A program made the translations under genes and the position numbers. A model generated the notes under the pieces. The model was not told the DNA's origin, made no database searches, and saw nothing but the letters and a program-made list of their open reading frames with translations. Below, in pieces: positions 55,302-64,000 of a stretch of DNA of 64,000 nt; position 1 is the first letter of the stretch; every line of letters begins with the position of its first letter. The DNA is from Paenibacillus qinlingensis (GTDB lineage Bacteria; Bacillota; Bacilli; Paenibacillales; NBRC-103111). The DNA lies in contig NZ_JABMKY010000005.1 of NCBI RefSeq assembly GCF_013204845.1, forward strand, positions 1 through 64,000, in the 5' to 3' direction.

Positions 55302-56294
55302 CTATTTGCTATTTTTCCTGAATTGATTAGGTGAAATGCCATAAACTTTTTTGAATGTCCTAATAAAATGCGTGTTATTTTCAAAGCCAATAGATTCACT
55401 TATATTTTGAACTTTTAAATCAGAAGAGGTAAGTAGTTCAATGGCTTTATTTAATTTTATTGTTTTGATGATATCTAGAAAAGTTTGGCCAGAGGTAGCT
55501 CTAATGAGCTTGCTTAAGTACGATTCGGTGAAATGAAAAGTACTCGATAATTCTCCTAAGGTTACTGTTTTATAGTGATCTTGCACATAGGCTAAGATCG
55601 AAAGCAACTTATCATTCTTCGTTACACTTTTGGGTAATTCGACTTGACTTTCATAATCCCGTAGCAAATAGCTGAAAAAAAGCATGAGCAAGTTAAATAG
55701 GATATTCGCGGTATATTTTTTGTTGTTATGTTGTTCAACATATAACTTGGAAAGGATTTCTTTGAGATTGGGATCTCGATTTGTTCGAAAAATGATGTAA
55801 TTATTGTATTCCTCTGTATACAGGACTTTGATAAAGAATGCGGAGAGAACGGTTTCATGTTTAAGCATTTCTAGAAATGTTTCATTGAACGTACTTCTCT
55901 TTATCAATACATTTAGGATAATGCTATCATCAAATACCTCAATTGTATGTTCCACCTTGGGTGGGATGATACATAAATCACATTCACTTAGCTGAATAAC
56001 TTCGCCATTAATCTCCTGGACGCAATGCCCCGCATATACGTAAATCAATTCGAAGAACTCATGCCGATGTTTGAAAAGGGGTGTAAATCTTTTGTGTTTT
56101 AGAATGATAATGTCTGTACGACCGCCCGAAGAAAAATAGTCTCCTTCTGTAAGTTCCTTGATAAGTTCCATGTCAGTGTTATCCATAAAAACTTGAAGCG
56201 CATTGCGATCCTTTTTGGCATCGTAATACTTACGATATACTAGCTCTTCTTCCGAATATGCTTTAAGCATGATGTCCAATTCAACTAGGTTCAT
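55302..56294 (-). CDS. AraC-family regulator with cupin domain, divergent from GH78
   Basis: A regulator of 330 residues. A cupin-like N-terminal half (FKHRHEFFELIYVYAGHCVQ) and a C-terminal AraC domain (LGELSSTFHFTESYLSKLIRA and VQNISESIGFENNTHFIRTFKK). TGGAGG precedes the ATG. Its position head to head with the rhamnosidase gene suggests it controls that gene in response to a sugar. The 174-base spacer shows no clear cre site. Confidence 0.93.
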   Translation of the reverse strand: MNLVELDIMLKAYSEEELVYRKYYDAKKDRNALQVFMDNTDMELIKELTEGDYFSSGGRTDIIILKHKRFTPLFKHRHEFFELIYVYAGHCVQEINGEVIQLSECDLCIIPPKVEHTIEVFDDSIILNVLIKRSTFNETFLEMLKHETVLSAFFIKVLYTEEYNNYIIFRTNRDPNLKEILSKLYVEQHNNKKYTANILFNLLMLFFSYLLRDYESQVELPKSVTKNDKLLSILAYVQDHYKTVTLGELSSTFHFTESYLSKLIRATSGQTFLDIIKTIKLNKAIELLTSSDLKVQNISESIGFENNTHFIRTFKKVYGISPNQFRKNSK

Positions 56295-56468
56295 TGTACG
56301 TAGCCTCCAAGAAGGTCATCTGTTAAGAAAAGGCTTTCAAAAGAATAACTATACCATATAAAAAAGTGCATAAAATGTAAACTTTTTAAGGTGAATGAGG
56401 TTAATGATTTTATTCATGGATTTCATTATCATGTAAATTAACTACAATGCATAGGGAGCAAATAGCAT

Positions 56469-59400
56469 ATGACGGGTTACCTGATTTCTGAAATTACGGT
56501 CATGAATGAAATTGAGCCTATGGGTTTAGATGAGAAAGAACCGGTGTTTGCCTGGACATTTATTTCAAATGAGAAGAACATGAAGCAAACGGCTGTAAGG
56601 ATTACTGTGGGGGGGAAACCAACGGGTCTGGATATGTGGGACAGTGGTTGGATGGATACGGACTGTTCGATCGGAACTCCATATGCTGGAAGGGCGCTGC
56701 AGCCATGTACGGAATATTTTGTTACGGTAATAACAATGAACCAAACATCGGAAATCGCCGTTGCCTCGACCAAATTTGAAACTGGCTTGATGAATCCGAC
56801 ATTAGATGCCTGGAACGGGGCGAAGTGGATCGGTGCACCGGAATATTACGTTTGCAGCGATTCCATGGGCATTTTCTCTTTGAGAAGTACGATTACTATC
56901 GCAACAGGTGGAACTAGGGCAGGAATTGTATTTGGTGCTAATGATGCCAGACTGTTAAACAGGGAAAGAAATGAATCCTTCTTAGAAGGTGAAAACTATA
57001 TTTCGTATGAAATCAACATCAGCAATCAGCCAGCAACGTTGGATATTTATCGGGTAGGCTATCACAGAGATGATAACAAACATGTTCCTTTTGCTTCAGT
57101 ACCCATCGTTAACTTTGAAGGGGAAGAGAAAGGTCCGCTGATTACGGAAGCCAATCAATACGATCCTCATGAAATCAAGATCGATGTTGTGGGTAATGGG
57201 GCTTACGCGTATGTAGATGGCGTACTCATTGATGCCGTATTAAATCCTAGCTCCATAGGAACGAGAGTCATGGGGAGACAATTAAATCCGCTCGGGAATA
57301 ACGACATCACAACCTTTCCGCGACTCAATGAAATTGGTTATTGGGTTGGTGCGGGAACAAGTGCGCACTTTGATGGTATTCGCTTAAGCTATTTGCGACA
57401 CCCGTCTAATCAGTTTTTTGAAATGGATACCGACTGCGGAATTGATTTGGATGGAGATGGAACGGACTTAAGAGTGACCAAAAGTCCGGATTGCCATGCA
57501 CTCCCCATGCTGCGCAGGGATTTTTCAGTCAAAGGACCGCTTAAGCAAGCGAGACTTTATGCGACAGCTAGGGGGATTTATGATTGCAGAATCAATGGCA
57601 GGGCGATTAGCGATCAGTATTTTGCGCCAGGTTCCAGCCAATTTGACAAACATTTGATATATCAAACTTATGATGTTATGGACTTGTTGTCTGAAGGTGA
57701 GAATGGAATTGGTTTCACTTTGTCTTCGGGCTGGTGGAACGGTTCTCAGACTTTCGTCCTGCAGAACTATAACTATTGGGGCGATAAAGAAAGCCTACTG
57801 GCACAATTGGTGCTGACTTACGAAGATGGAACATCGGATGTTTACGTAACAAATGAACACGAATGGCAGTATTACGGGGAAGGTCCTTACCGTTTCGCGG
57901 GCTTTTTCCAAGGGGAGCATTTCGATGCCAATTTGGCCTTCATTTATGAGAATTATTCCCAAGCGGGATTTGTCATAGATGGCATGAAAACGCCGGAGAT
58001 AATAGAAGCTGTTCCTATCGGCGAATTCGATTCTAGACCTGAATTGTTCTTGCCTTGGCCAGCAGTTAATGAAAGCGAGCCAGAGCTCATTGGCCATTAT
58101 CAAGCCCCGATCAGAAATGTAGAAACTTTTATAGCTAAAAGCATGACTGAGCCTGCTCCAGGTATATATATCTATGATTTGGAGCAAGAGATAGCAGGAG
58201 TTCCCGTACTTACATTCAGAGGTAAAAAAGGAACTGAAGTGCGAATTCGATATGGGGAAATGCTCTATCCGAATCTCGAAGCGTATGGAGAACTTTATGG
58301 GAGAATGCTACAGGTGAACCTGAGGGACGCTTCGAGCACCGATATTTATATGCTTCGGGGCGATGCAGATGGAGAAACGTATATACCGAAATTCACCTTT
58401 CATGGCTACCGCTATATTGAAATCACAGGCCTAGATGACGCGCCTGAATTAGAAGACGTTCAGAGCTACCTGCTTTCCAGTCTTTCCACGATGCGTGGTA
58501 AGGTGGAAGTAGATCATGAACTGGTAAACAGGCTAGTATCCAATGTGAAGTACAGCCAGTTGGGGAACTTCATCAGTGTGCCTACAGATTGCCCGCAGCG
58601 AAATGAACGAATGGGCTGGATTGGTGACGCACATGTATTCTTCCGTACCTCATCATACCAAGGGGATGTTCGAACTTTTTATTTGCGCTATCTCCAATCA
58701 GTCCGAGATGTGCAGTTGCCAGACGGAAATATCCCCAATATTGCACCTGTAGGAGGCGGATTCGGTGGCATCACTTATGGCAGTGGCGTTCACTTGATTG
58801 TTTGGGATATGTACCAACAATATGGGGATAAGCGTGTTATCGCAGATAACTATGAGGCTATGAAACGCTACACCACTTATTTGGAGAATAAAGGGATGCC
58901 GGGAGAGGTCTTTATGGGACCTATCGATGACTGGCTGGCTCCACAGAAAACGGATAGTCACCTGGTATGGAATGCTTTCTATGGTAGAGATGTTTATCTC
59001 ATGTCGGTTTATGCTGAGTTATTAGGAGAACAGGACGACGCATCTTACTATAGGTTGAAGGCTGATGAGGCGAAGCTTTACTGGAATCAGACTTTTGTAG
59101 ATGCGGCAACAGGACAAACTTTGAATTTGGACGGTACCGTGAATGATACGCAAGGCGGATATGCTATTGGGCTGAACTACAATATGTTTGACGAGACCGT
59201 TAAGCAGAAGGCTTTTGATAATCTGGCAAGAAAAACAAAGGAAATGGGATGCACCGTATCCACTGGTTTTTTCGGGACGGGTCCACTCAATCCGATGTTG
59301 AGTGAAGGCGGTTATTCGGAACTAGCTTATGCCATGATTACCCAAACCGCATACCCAAGCTGGCTGTATCCAGTAACGCAAGGAGCGACGACCATTTGGG

Positions 59401-59756
59401 AGCATTGGGATAGTTATACCGCCCAAAAGGGTTTTGGCAGACGCAATGCGATGAATAGTTTTAACCATTACTCCTTAGGAGCTGTGGTGGGCTGGCTTTA
59501 TGAGTATGTACTTGGCATTCAGAGGGATGAGAGGCATCCAGGCTATGGTCATTTCACTTTGAGGCCTGATTTGACAGGATTTAGAAAAATGAATGGCGGA
59601 TTTGACACTCCGTATGGCCGGATTGAAAGTAGTTATAACGTGGAAGAAGACAAAGCCACCTATCGTTGTGCGGTACCCGCTAATACCACAGCCACAGTGG
59701 TTCTCCCTGGTATCACAGAGGAAATAGGAAGCGGAAGCTATACATTTTACCTGTAA
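56469..59756 (+). CDS. Alpha-L-rhamnosidase, glycoside hydrolase family 78, with inserted lectin-like domain
   Basis: An enzyme of 1095 residues without a signal peptide, so cytoplasmic. An N-terminal Ig-like domain is followed by an insertion (about 115-325) resembling a concanavalin-like fold, then the rhamnosidase N domain (RLYATARGIYDCRINGR), the concanavalin-like domain, the (alpha/alpha)6 catalytic domain and a C-terminal beta-sandwich. The general acid is Glu713 in TDCPQRNERMGW, and the base candidate is Glu978 in TTIWEHWDSY. It removes terminal alpha-L-rhamnose from pectin (rhamnogalacturonan) or glycosides. It is about 150-200 residues longer than common GH78 enzymes because of the insertion. 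Confidence 0.94.
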   Translation: MTGYLISEITVMNEIEPMGLDEKEPVFAWTFISNEKNMKQTAVRITVGGKPTGLDMWDSGWMDTDCSIGTPYAGRALQPCTEYFVTVITMNQTSEIAVASTKFETGLMNPTLDAWNGAKWIGAPEYYVCSDSMGIFSLRSTITIATGGTRAGIVFGANDARLLNRERNESFLEGENYISYEINISNQPATLDIYRVGYHRDDNKHVPFASVPIVNFEGEEKGPLITEANQYDPHEIKIDVVGNGAYAYVDGVLIDAVLNPSSIGTRVMGRQLNPLGNNDITTFPRLNEIGYWVGAGTSAHFDGIRLSYLRHPSNQFFEMDTDCGIDLDGDGTDLRVTKSPDCHALPMLRRDFSVKGPLKQARLYATARGIYDCRINGRAISDQYFAPGSSQFDKHLIYQTYDVMDLLSEGENGIGFTLSSGWWNGSQTFVLQNYNYWGDKESLLAQLVLTYEDGTSDVYVTNEHEWQYYGEGPYRFAGFFQGEHFDANLAFIYENYSQAGFVIDGMKTPEIIEAVPIGEFDSRPELFLPWPAVNESEPELIGHYQAPIRNVETFIAKSMTEPAPGIYIYDLEQEIAGVPVLTFRGKKGTEVRIRYGEMLYPNLEAYGELYGRMLQVNLRDASSTDIYMLRGDADGETYIPKFTFHGYRYIEITGLDDAPELEDVQSYLLSSLSTMRGKVEVDHELVNRLVSNVKYSQLGNFISVPTDCPQRNERMGWIGDAHVFFRTSSYQGDVRTFYLRYLQSVRDVQLPDGNIPNIAPVGGGFGGITYGSGVHLIVWDMYQQYGDKRVIADNYEAMKRYTTYLENKGMPGEVFMGPIDDWLAPQKTDSHLVWNAFYGRDVYLMSVYAELLGEQDDASYYRLKADEAKLYWNQTFVDAATGQTLNLDGTVNDTQGGYAIGLNYNMFDETVKQKAFDNLARKTKEMGCTVSTGFFGTGPLNPMLSEGGYSELAYAMITQTAYPSWLYPVTQGATTIWEHWDSYTAQKGFGRRNAMNSFNHYSLGAVVGWLYEYVLGIQRDERHPGYGHFTLRPDLTGFRKMNGGFDTPYGRIESSYNVEEDKATYRCAVPANTTATVVLPGITEEIGSGSYTFYL

Positions 59757-59777
59757 CAGGAATGTTATCATGCTAAA

Positions 59778-59806
59778 GCCAAGCTGATTACTCAGTTTGG
59801 CCTTTT
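59778..59806 (+). terminator. Intrinsic terminator after the GH78 gene
   Basis: GCCAAGCTG (59778-59786) pairs with CAGTTTGGC (59793-59801, one G-T pair), followed by CTTTT. Confidence 0.85.
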
Positions 59807-59914
59807 CAGATTGAACCCCCAAAAAAACTTTAACACATTTATCATTGAAATTATGAACTAAATCGTATACAACTATGGAAAGAAGTTATTATCGGTCGGG
59901 AGCTGTGAGTCCTC

Positions 59915-61717
59915 ATGATAAAAAGGAAAGCGTTATCAATTAATGCGAAGCTCGTATGCATTATTTTATTTTTCCTATGCGTTCCCTTACTCGCTTTTGG
60001 CACCGTGTGGTATTCAAGCTCAACCGAGAGTATTGAGAAGAATGCGATAGGCTATAGTGATCAACTGGTTCGGCAAATTAATGGGCAGCTTGATTCTTAT
60101 TTTGGGGATTTGCAGCGTGTGACCTATCCGTTGCTGCTGCATCCTCAAATTCAAACGTTCATGAAGCTGGATCCTAATGATCAATATGCACGTTTTGTTA
60201 ATAATAAACAAATATCCGATGAGTTGTTTCCTACGATCGTGTTTGGTCGCACGGATATTTATGGATTATCCATCGTATCTAAGAACGGGATGGTGACAAC
60301 CAATAATAATGCGATTGCTGCCAAGGCTAGCTATGATCTGTACAAGGATATGCTGACAGGCGACCAGAATTACAAGATTACGGGTTTGTCAGTGACGGAG
60401 TCTACAACGGTGCTGACCATTATCCGAAAATTTGTGGATACAATTTCTTATCAGTCGACAGGCATGCTGGTTGTACATGTAAGATTGAACGAGATTATTA
60501 AAATATGCGATAAAATTAAACTCGGAAGAAGTGGTTTTGTATGGATTATGGACCAAGACGGTAAGGTCGTGTATCACCCCGATAAGGAAAAGTGGGGAAA
60601 GGCCGTCAACCTGCAGAACATACCGTTGACGCAGAATGAGCCAAATGGGTACTCTGTCGTCATGATTAACGGCATCAAAAAGCTGATCCTTGCCGACCGT
60701 TCTCCTTTGACCGGGTGGACACTTGTTTCGGAAGTGCCGCTGAATGAACTGAATGGCGATCTTGTTCGCTGGCGTAATGTAACGGTTTGGGTGGGGTTGT
60801 TGCTGGTTAGCTTGGCCTTATTTTTGGTGGGAGGCTTCTCTGTGTATCTTACGCAATCGCTGTCGCATTTGCGGCGGTTGATGCGCCGAGCGGAAGAAGG
60901 GGACTTACATGTCCGTGCGCCAGAGAAACGGAACGATGAAATAGGGGGCTTAAATCGAAGCTTTAATCGGATGGTTGAAGAAATCCAAAGATTGATTGGT
61001 GAGATCCAACATTCTCGGCAAAAAGAGATTGAGATGGAGCTGCGGCAACGAGAATCGGCACTTCTCGTCATGCAATCCCAGATCAATCCACATTTTCTAT
61101 ACAATACGTTGGAAATCATAAATTCGTATGCCATTATTGAGGGAGTTAAACCGATTAGTCGAATGGCAACTTCCTTAGCCGATATTTTCCGCTATAGTAT
61201 CGGTCATCCACAGCAATCAGTAACACTGAAGGAGGAGCTTCGTTATATTAGCACCTACCTTGAAATTCAGCAGGAGAGATTTAAATCGCTACGCGTAGAA
61301 CTAAAGATACATGATGAGGATATCCACAGCGTATTAGCGCTTCGGCTCATGATTCAACCTCTTGTAGAAAATGCCTTCAAGCATGGTTATGAACGTCATC
61401 GAATCAAGCCTACCTATATTGGCATTATAGGAGAACATTCAGAGGAAGGTTATTTGCTTCGGATTGTGGATGAGGGCAGAGGCATGGACAATGAGCTGAA
61501 AAATGAGTATAATCAAGCGTTTAATAGCAATGAGATTAATTCTCATAAAGATTCGGACGTACGAACAGATGGCTCTTCGGAGTCGATCGGACTTTGGAAT
61601 GTGCATCAGCGAATTCGCCTCTCCTTCGGATCGCCTTGTGGTCTTTATATTGCCAAGTCGAATGAGACGGGAACCATCATAGAACTGATGCTTAAATACA
61701 CTACTGACAACAAATAA
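59915..61717 (+). CDS. YesM/LytS-type sensor histidine kinase (importer locus 3)
   Basis: A kinase of 600 residues. TM1 (about 12-32), a Cache-like extracellular sensor (about 35-285), TM2 (about 288-310), a HAMP domain, then the His_kinase domain with QSQINPHFLYNTL (His393) and HATPase motifs QPLVENAFKHG and DEGRGM. The ribosome binding site before the ATG is modest. It is followed after 11 bases by its AraC-type regulator and then by the third importer. It is comparable in domain order to the kinase at 8498, but with low direct identity. Confidence 0.94.
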   Translation: MIKRKALSINAKLVCIILFFLCVPLLAFGTVWYSSSTESIEKNAIGYSDQLVRQINGQLDSYFGDLQRVTYPLLLHPQIQTFMKLDPNDQYARFVNNKQISDELFPTIVFGRTDIYGLSIVSKNGMVTTNNNAIAAKASYDLYKDMLTGDQNYKITGLSVTESTTVLTIIRKFVDTISYQSTGMLVVHVRLNEIIKICDKIKLGRSGFVWIMDQDGKVVYHPDKEKWGKAVNLQNIPLTQNEPNGYSVVMINGIKKLILADRSPLTGWTLVSEVPLNELNGDLVRWRNVTVWVGLLLVSLALFLVGGFSVYLTQSLSHLRRLMRRAEEGDLHVRAPEKRNDEIGGLNRSFNRMVEEIQRLIGEIQHSRQKEIEMELRQRESALLVMQSQINPHFLYNTLEIINSYAIIEGVKPISRMATSLADIFRYSIGHPQQSVTLKEELRYISTYLEIQQERFKSLRVELKIHDEDIHSVLALRLMIQPLVENAFKHGYERHRIKPTYIGIIGEHSEEGYLLRIVDEGRGMDNELKNEYNQAFNSNEINSHKDSDVRTDGSSESIGLWNVHQRIRLSFGSPCGLYIAKSNETGTIIELMLKYTTDNK

Positions 61718-61728
61718 GGAGGCCGAAC

Positions 61729-62790
61729 ATGTATAAGGTGCTCATTGTAGACGATGAGATTATGATTAAACGCAGTTTAGCTAAGCTCATCGCCGAAAGT
61801 CCCTATGGCTTTGAAGTCATCGGTGAAGCTGATGATGGTATGGAAGCGCTAGCACTATGTGAGAAGCTGCGTCCTGATCTGCTGATTACCGATATCTCGA
61901 TGCCAGTCATGGATGGGTTGGAGCTGATTCGAGAGGTACGTAGAAGGAAATGGGACATGGATACCATTATCATTTCCGGGTATGATGACTTTGCTTATGC
62001 GCAACAGGCGCTTCGGCAAGACGTTACCGACTACTTGCTCAAGCCGCTTAAAGAGGACCAGCTATACGAACTTCTTGCAAGCATCGATGGCAAATTCAAG
62101 GAAAAATATAAATTAGCTACAGGTAGAAGCCAATGGGTAAAGCAATCCAAAGCGCGAAGCGAGGCCGTATCGGAGCAACTATGGGGGTTAAACGAAGAAG
62201 AGGCACTGCGGCTTATGGGCGATATGGTTCAAAAGCTTAGGGAAGAGGGTGCTTCCAATGAGGTCGCTCGAAGTTGTACGGAAGATCTGTTGACCATGGT
62301 CGAGGTGGAACTCCAGCATCGCTCAGGCGGTGGCATGTCCGAGTTGAGCAAGCCGTTTCTGACAGGGGGGAATGACATGCCGATGGAGGGATGGCTCGCT
62401 CAAGCAAGAGGCTGCGTGCAAGCCTTGGCGGATATGGTTAGATCCTCCAGAAATTGGGGTCAGCGTCAATCGATTGCGAAGGCGATTGAATTTATTGTTC
62501 AGAATTATGCCAATGAGGATATCTCCTTGCAGAAAGCTGCGGAGAAGTCAGGGATGTCACTGTCTTATTTCAGTCGCTGTTTTAAAGATGAACTAGGACT
62601 AAGCTTCACTGATTTCGTTATTAAGCTGCGTATGGAGAAAGTGAAGGAGTTGCTGAAGGCTCCAGGTATAAGAACCTCAGACGCCGCTCTGGCGGTTGGT
62701 TACGAGGATTATCCGCATTTTGCGAAAACATTCAAGAAGTATTCTGGCTTGTCACCCAATGAATACAAAAAAAGAGAGATTAGCTCCTAG
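61729..62790 (+). CDS. YesN-type response regulator with AraC domain (importer locus 3)
   Basis: A response regulator of 353 residues. The receiver has VDDE, phosphoacceptor Asp55 in ITDISMP and Lys in YLLKPLKE. The C-terminal AraC domain has LQKAAEKSGMSLSYFSRCFKD and ASDAALAVGYEDYPHF-type helices. The middle linker is much shorter than that of the 530-residue paralogue at 10285. AAGGAGG precedes the ATG. It should control the importer starting at 63006. Confidence 0.94.
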   Translation: MYKVLIVDDEIMIKRSLAKLIAESPYGFEVIGEADDGMEALALCEKLRPDLLITDISMPVMDGLELIREVRRRKWDMDTIIISGYDDFAYAQQALRQDVTDYLLKPLKEDQLYELLASIDGKFKEKYKLATGRSQWVKQSKARSEAVSEQLWGLNEEEALRLMGDMVQKLREEGASNEVARSCTEDLLTMVEVELQHRSGGGMSELSKPFLTGGNDMPMEGWLAQARGCVQALADMVRSSRNWGQRQSIAKAIEFIVQNYANEDISLQKAAEKSGMSLSYFSRCFKDELGLSFTDFVIKLRMEKVKELLKAPGIRTSDAALAVGYEDYPHFAKTFKKYSGLSPNEYKKREISS

Positions 62791-62817
62791 CTAATTGTTA
62801 ACTAAGCGAACCATAGG

Positions 62818-62845
62818 GGACCGTTCTTAACTGAATGGTCCTTTT
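62818..62845 (+). terminator. Intrinsic terminator between regulator and importer genes of locus 3
   Basis: GGACCGTTC (62818-62826) pairs with GAATGGTCC (62833-62841, one G-T pair), followed by TTTT. The importer therefore has its own promoter. Confidence 0.85.
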
Positions 62846-62914
62846 CATTTGAAAACGCAACCAATTACAATATTAAAACACAACTTTCGCAAGAGATCAC
62901 ATGGTCTTAGCACC

Positions 62915-62929
62915 TTGTAACCGTATACA
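62915..62929 (+). promoter_or_regulatory. cre-like site overlapping a possible -10 of importer locus 3
   Basis: TTGTAACCGTATACA matches WTGNAANCGNWNNCW at all fixed positions. It overlaps TACAAT (62926-62931), a plausible -10 element, although no good -35 is visible. Binding there would block transcription of the permease gene at 63006. Confidence 0.5.
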
Positions 62930-63005
62930 ATAAAGTTGTAATTAAGGCAAAATAAAAAGCCTACAGAGGGGCTAACACAAGAATACGGAGAGGAGAAATG
63001 AAGCA

Positions 63006-63968
63006 ATGAATGTCAGTGAAGAGAGAATTGGGGCAGAAGCAGCTGGGCTAACGGCACGGCCGTCAGTGAAACCCAAGCTGTATGTCGTTAAATATTGGCA
63101 GATCTATACGATGGTACTCCCTGGACTTATTTTCTTTATTTTATTTAAATACGTACCTTTAGCGGGCATCATCATTGCCTTTCAGGATTATAGCGTGTTC
63201 ACAGGGATTTTGGGCAGCAAATTCGTCGGAATGAAACATTTTATCAATTTGTTTACGTATCCGGAGTTTCTGAGGGTGATAAAGAATACATTCTTAATTA
63301 GCATCTATCAACTTGTCATCGGATTTCCAGCTCCAATCATTCTGGCACTTCTCATGAATGAAGTAAGAAAGATCTTTTTCAAAAAAATCATACAAACCGT
63401 GTTGTACCTGCCTCACTTCTTATCATGGGTCATTATTGGGGGGCTTGTCATAAACTTCCTGTCACCGACCTCAGGCATGCTGAACGATGTGCTTCACATG
63501 ATGGGCAGGGAACCGATCTTCTTCATGCAAGAGCCTAACTATTTTCGCACAATTGTCGTGACCTCAGGGATTTGGAAAGAAGTAGGCTGGGGCACAATTA
63601 TTTATCTGGCCGCACTAGCAGGCATTAACCCAGAGTTATATGAATCTGCCGAGGTGGATGGCGCGAGCAAGTGGGTGCAAGTGATCAGTATTACACTACC
63701 TTCACTACTGCCTACGATCATGGTGCTGCTCTTGCTTAGGATTGGTAACATTCTCGATCTTGGCTTTGAGCAGGTTTACATGCTGATGAATCCGCTTGTC
63801 ACTTCTACAGGTGAGATTATTGATACCTATATTTATCGTATCGGCTTACTTGGTGGCCAATATAGCTATACAACGGCAATCGGGCTGTTCAAATCCGTCA
63901 TAGGTTTCATTTTAGTTGTAGGAGCGAATCAGCTCAGTAAAAAAACAACCGGCAATTCGATTTATTAA
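63006..63968 (+). CDS. ABC sugar importer permease, LplB family (importer locus 3)
   Basis: A permease of 320 residues with six TM segments and EAA loop ESAEVDGASKWVQVISITLP. Very similar in layout to the permease at 12022 (both contain IKNTF/IRNTL, FPAPIILALLMNEV and PIFFM segments), so the two loci are probably related by old duplication. GAGGAG lies 10 bases before the ATG. The next gene starts 17 bases after its stop. The binding protein for this importer lies outside the window. Confidence 0.94.
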   Translation: MNVSEERIGAEAAGLTARPSVKPKLYVVKYWQIYTMVLPGLIFFILFKYVPLAGIIIAFQDYSVFTGILGSKFVGMKHFINLFTYPEFLRVIKNTFLISIYQLVIGFPAPIILALLMNEVRKIFFKKIIQTVLYLPHFLSWVIIGGLVINFLSPTSGMLNDVLHMMGREPIFFMQEPNYFRTIVVTSGIWKEVGWGTIIYLAALAGINPELYESAEVDGASKWVQVISITLPSLLPTIMVLLLLRIGNILDLGFEQVYMLMNPLVTSTGEIIDTYIYRIGLLGGQYSYTTAIGLFKSVIGFILVVGANQLSKKTTGNSIY

Positions 63969-63985
63969 AGGAAGGAGGCTCTTCA

Positions 63986-64000
63986 ATGACAAAAAAACCA
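63986..64000 (+). CDS. Start of the next gene, probably a YtcP-like permease (partial)
   Basis: An ATG at 63986 follows GGAAGGAGG at good spacing, and five codons (MTKKP) are visible before the window ends. By analogy with loci 1 and 2 it should encode the second permease, but the sequence shown cannot confirm that. Confidence 0.6.

Noticed and set aside
59856-59872. Possible cre site (ACTAAATCGTATACA) before the locus 3 kinase
   Set aside because: It misses at least two fixed positions of the consensus, including the TG pair.
62998-63009. Three-codon mini frame (ATG AAG CAA TGA) overlapping the start of the importer 3 permease
   Set aside because: The ribosome binding site is only 2 bases from its ATG but 10 bases from the permease ATG at 63006, so it is unlikely to be a leader peptide.

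Overview
The window looks like chromosomal DNA of an endospore-forming, Paenibacillus/Cohnella-type Firmicute. The grounds are strong purine-rich ribosome binding sites, frequent GTG/TTG starts, S-layer homology domains, a tricistronic spore-germination receptor operon, and many YesM/YesN-type two-component systems beside ABC sugar importers. No tRNA, rRNA, transposase, phage or CRISPR feature was seen. Nearly all of it is a polysaccharide foraging island.

Layout. 1-3.0 kb: a terminator-like nested hairpin, then a minus-strand pair of 7TM histidine kinase and BTAD-type response regulator. 3.3-8.3 kb: a large secreted RCC1-repeat/SLH protein and a small LamG-like protein. 8.5-15.5 kb: importer locus 1 (YesM-like kinase, YesN-like regulator, two permeases, lipoprotein binding protein), with a cre-like site and a hairpin reaching into the first permease's ribosome binding site. 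15.7-21.8 kb: two secreted enzymes, a beta-helix protein carrying both cohesin and dockerin, and a clan GH-A hydrolase. 21.9-26.8 kb: a five-gene intracellular catabolic operon (nitrilase-fold amidohydrolase, TIM-barrel epimerase, Gfo/Idh/MocA oxidoreductase, 2-hydroxyacid dehydrogenase, zinc-type dehydrogenase). 27.0-31.1 kb: a spore germination receptor operon (small two-TM protein, then B, A and C subunits) behind a candidate sigma-G promoter. 31.4-34.9 kb: importer locus 2, with no adjacent two-component system. 35.0-43.7 kb: a 2515-residue modular exoprotein and an unusual MDR dehydrogenase. 43.7-47.8 kb, minus strand: a GH3 hydrolase and a membrane-bound AraC-type regulator, separated by an 8-bp tandem repeat. 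48.1-55.2 kb: two SGNH hydrolases, an AraC regulator, an arabinose/fucose isomerase-like protein and an unrecognised 826-residue protein. 55.3-59.8 kb: an AraC regulator divergent from a GH78 alpha-L-rhamnosidase. 59.9-64 kb: importer locus 3 (kinase, regulator, first permease, and the first codons of the next gene).

How the parts fit (inference). Secreted enzymes cut pectin- or hemicellulose-like glycans outside the cell. Three binding-protein importers bring in oligosaccharides, and cytoplasmic enzymes (GH78, GH3, SGNH esterases, isomerase, dehydrogenases) finish the breakdown. No importer ATPase is encoded here, so a shared MsmX-type ATPase elsewhere is likely. Four perfect matches to the cre consensus suggest catabolite control. 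The least understood parts are the 50.2-55.2 kb cluster, the five-gene operon at 21.9-26.8 kb, and the modular exoproteins.
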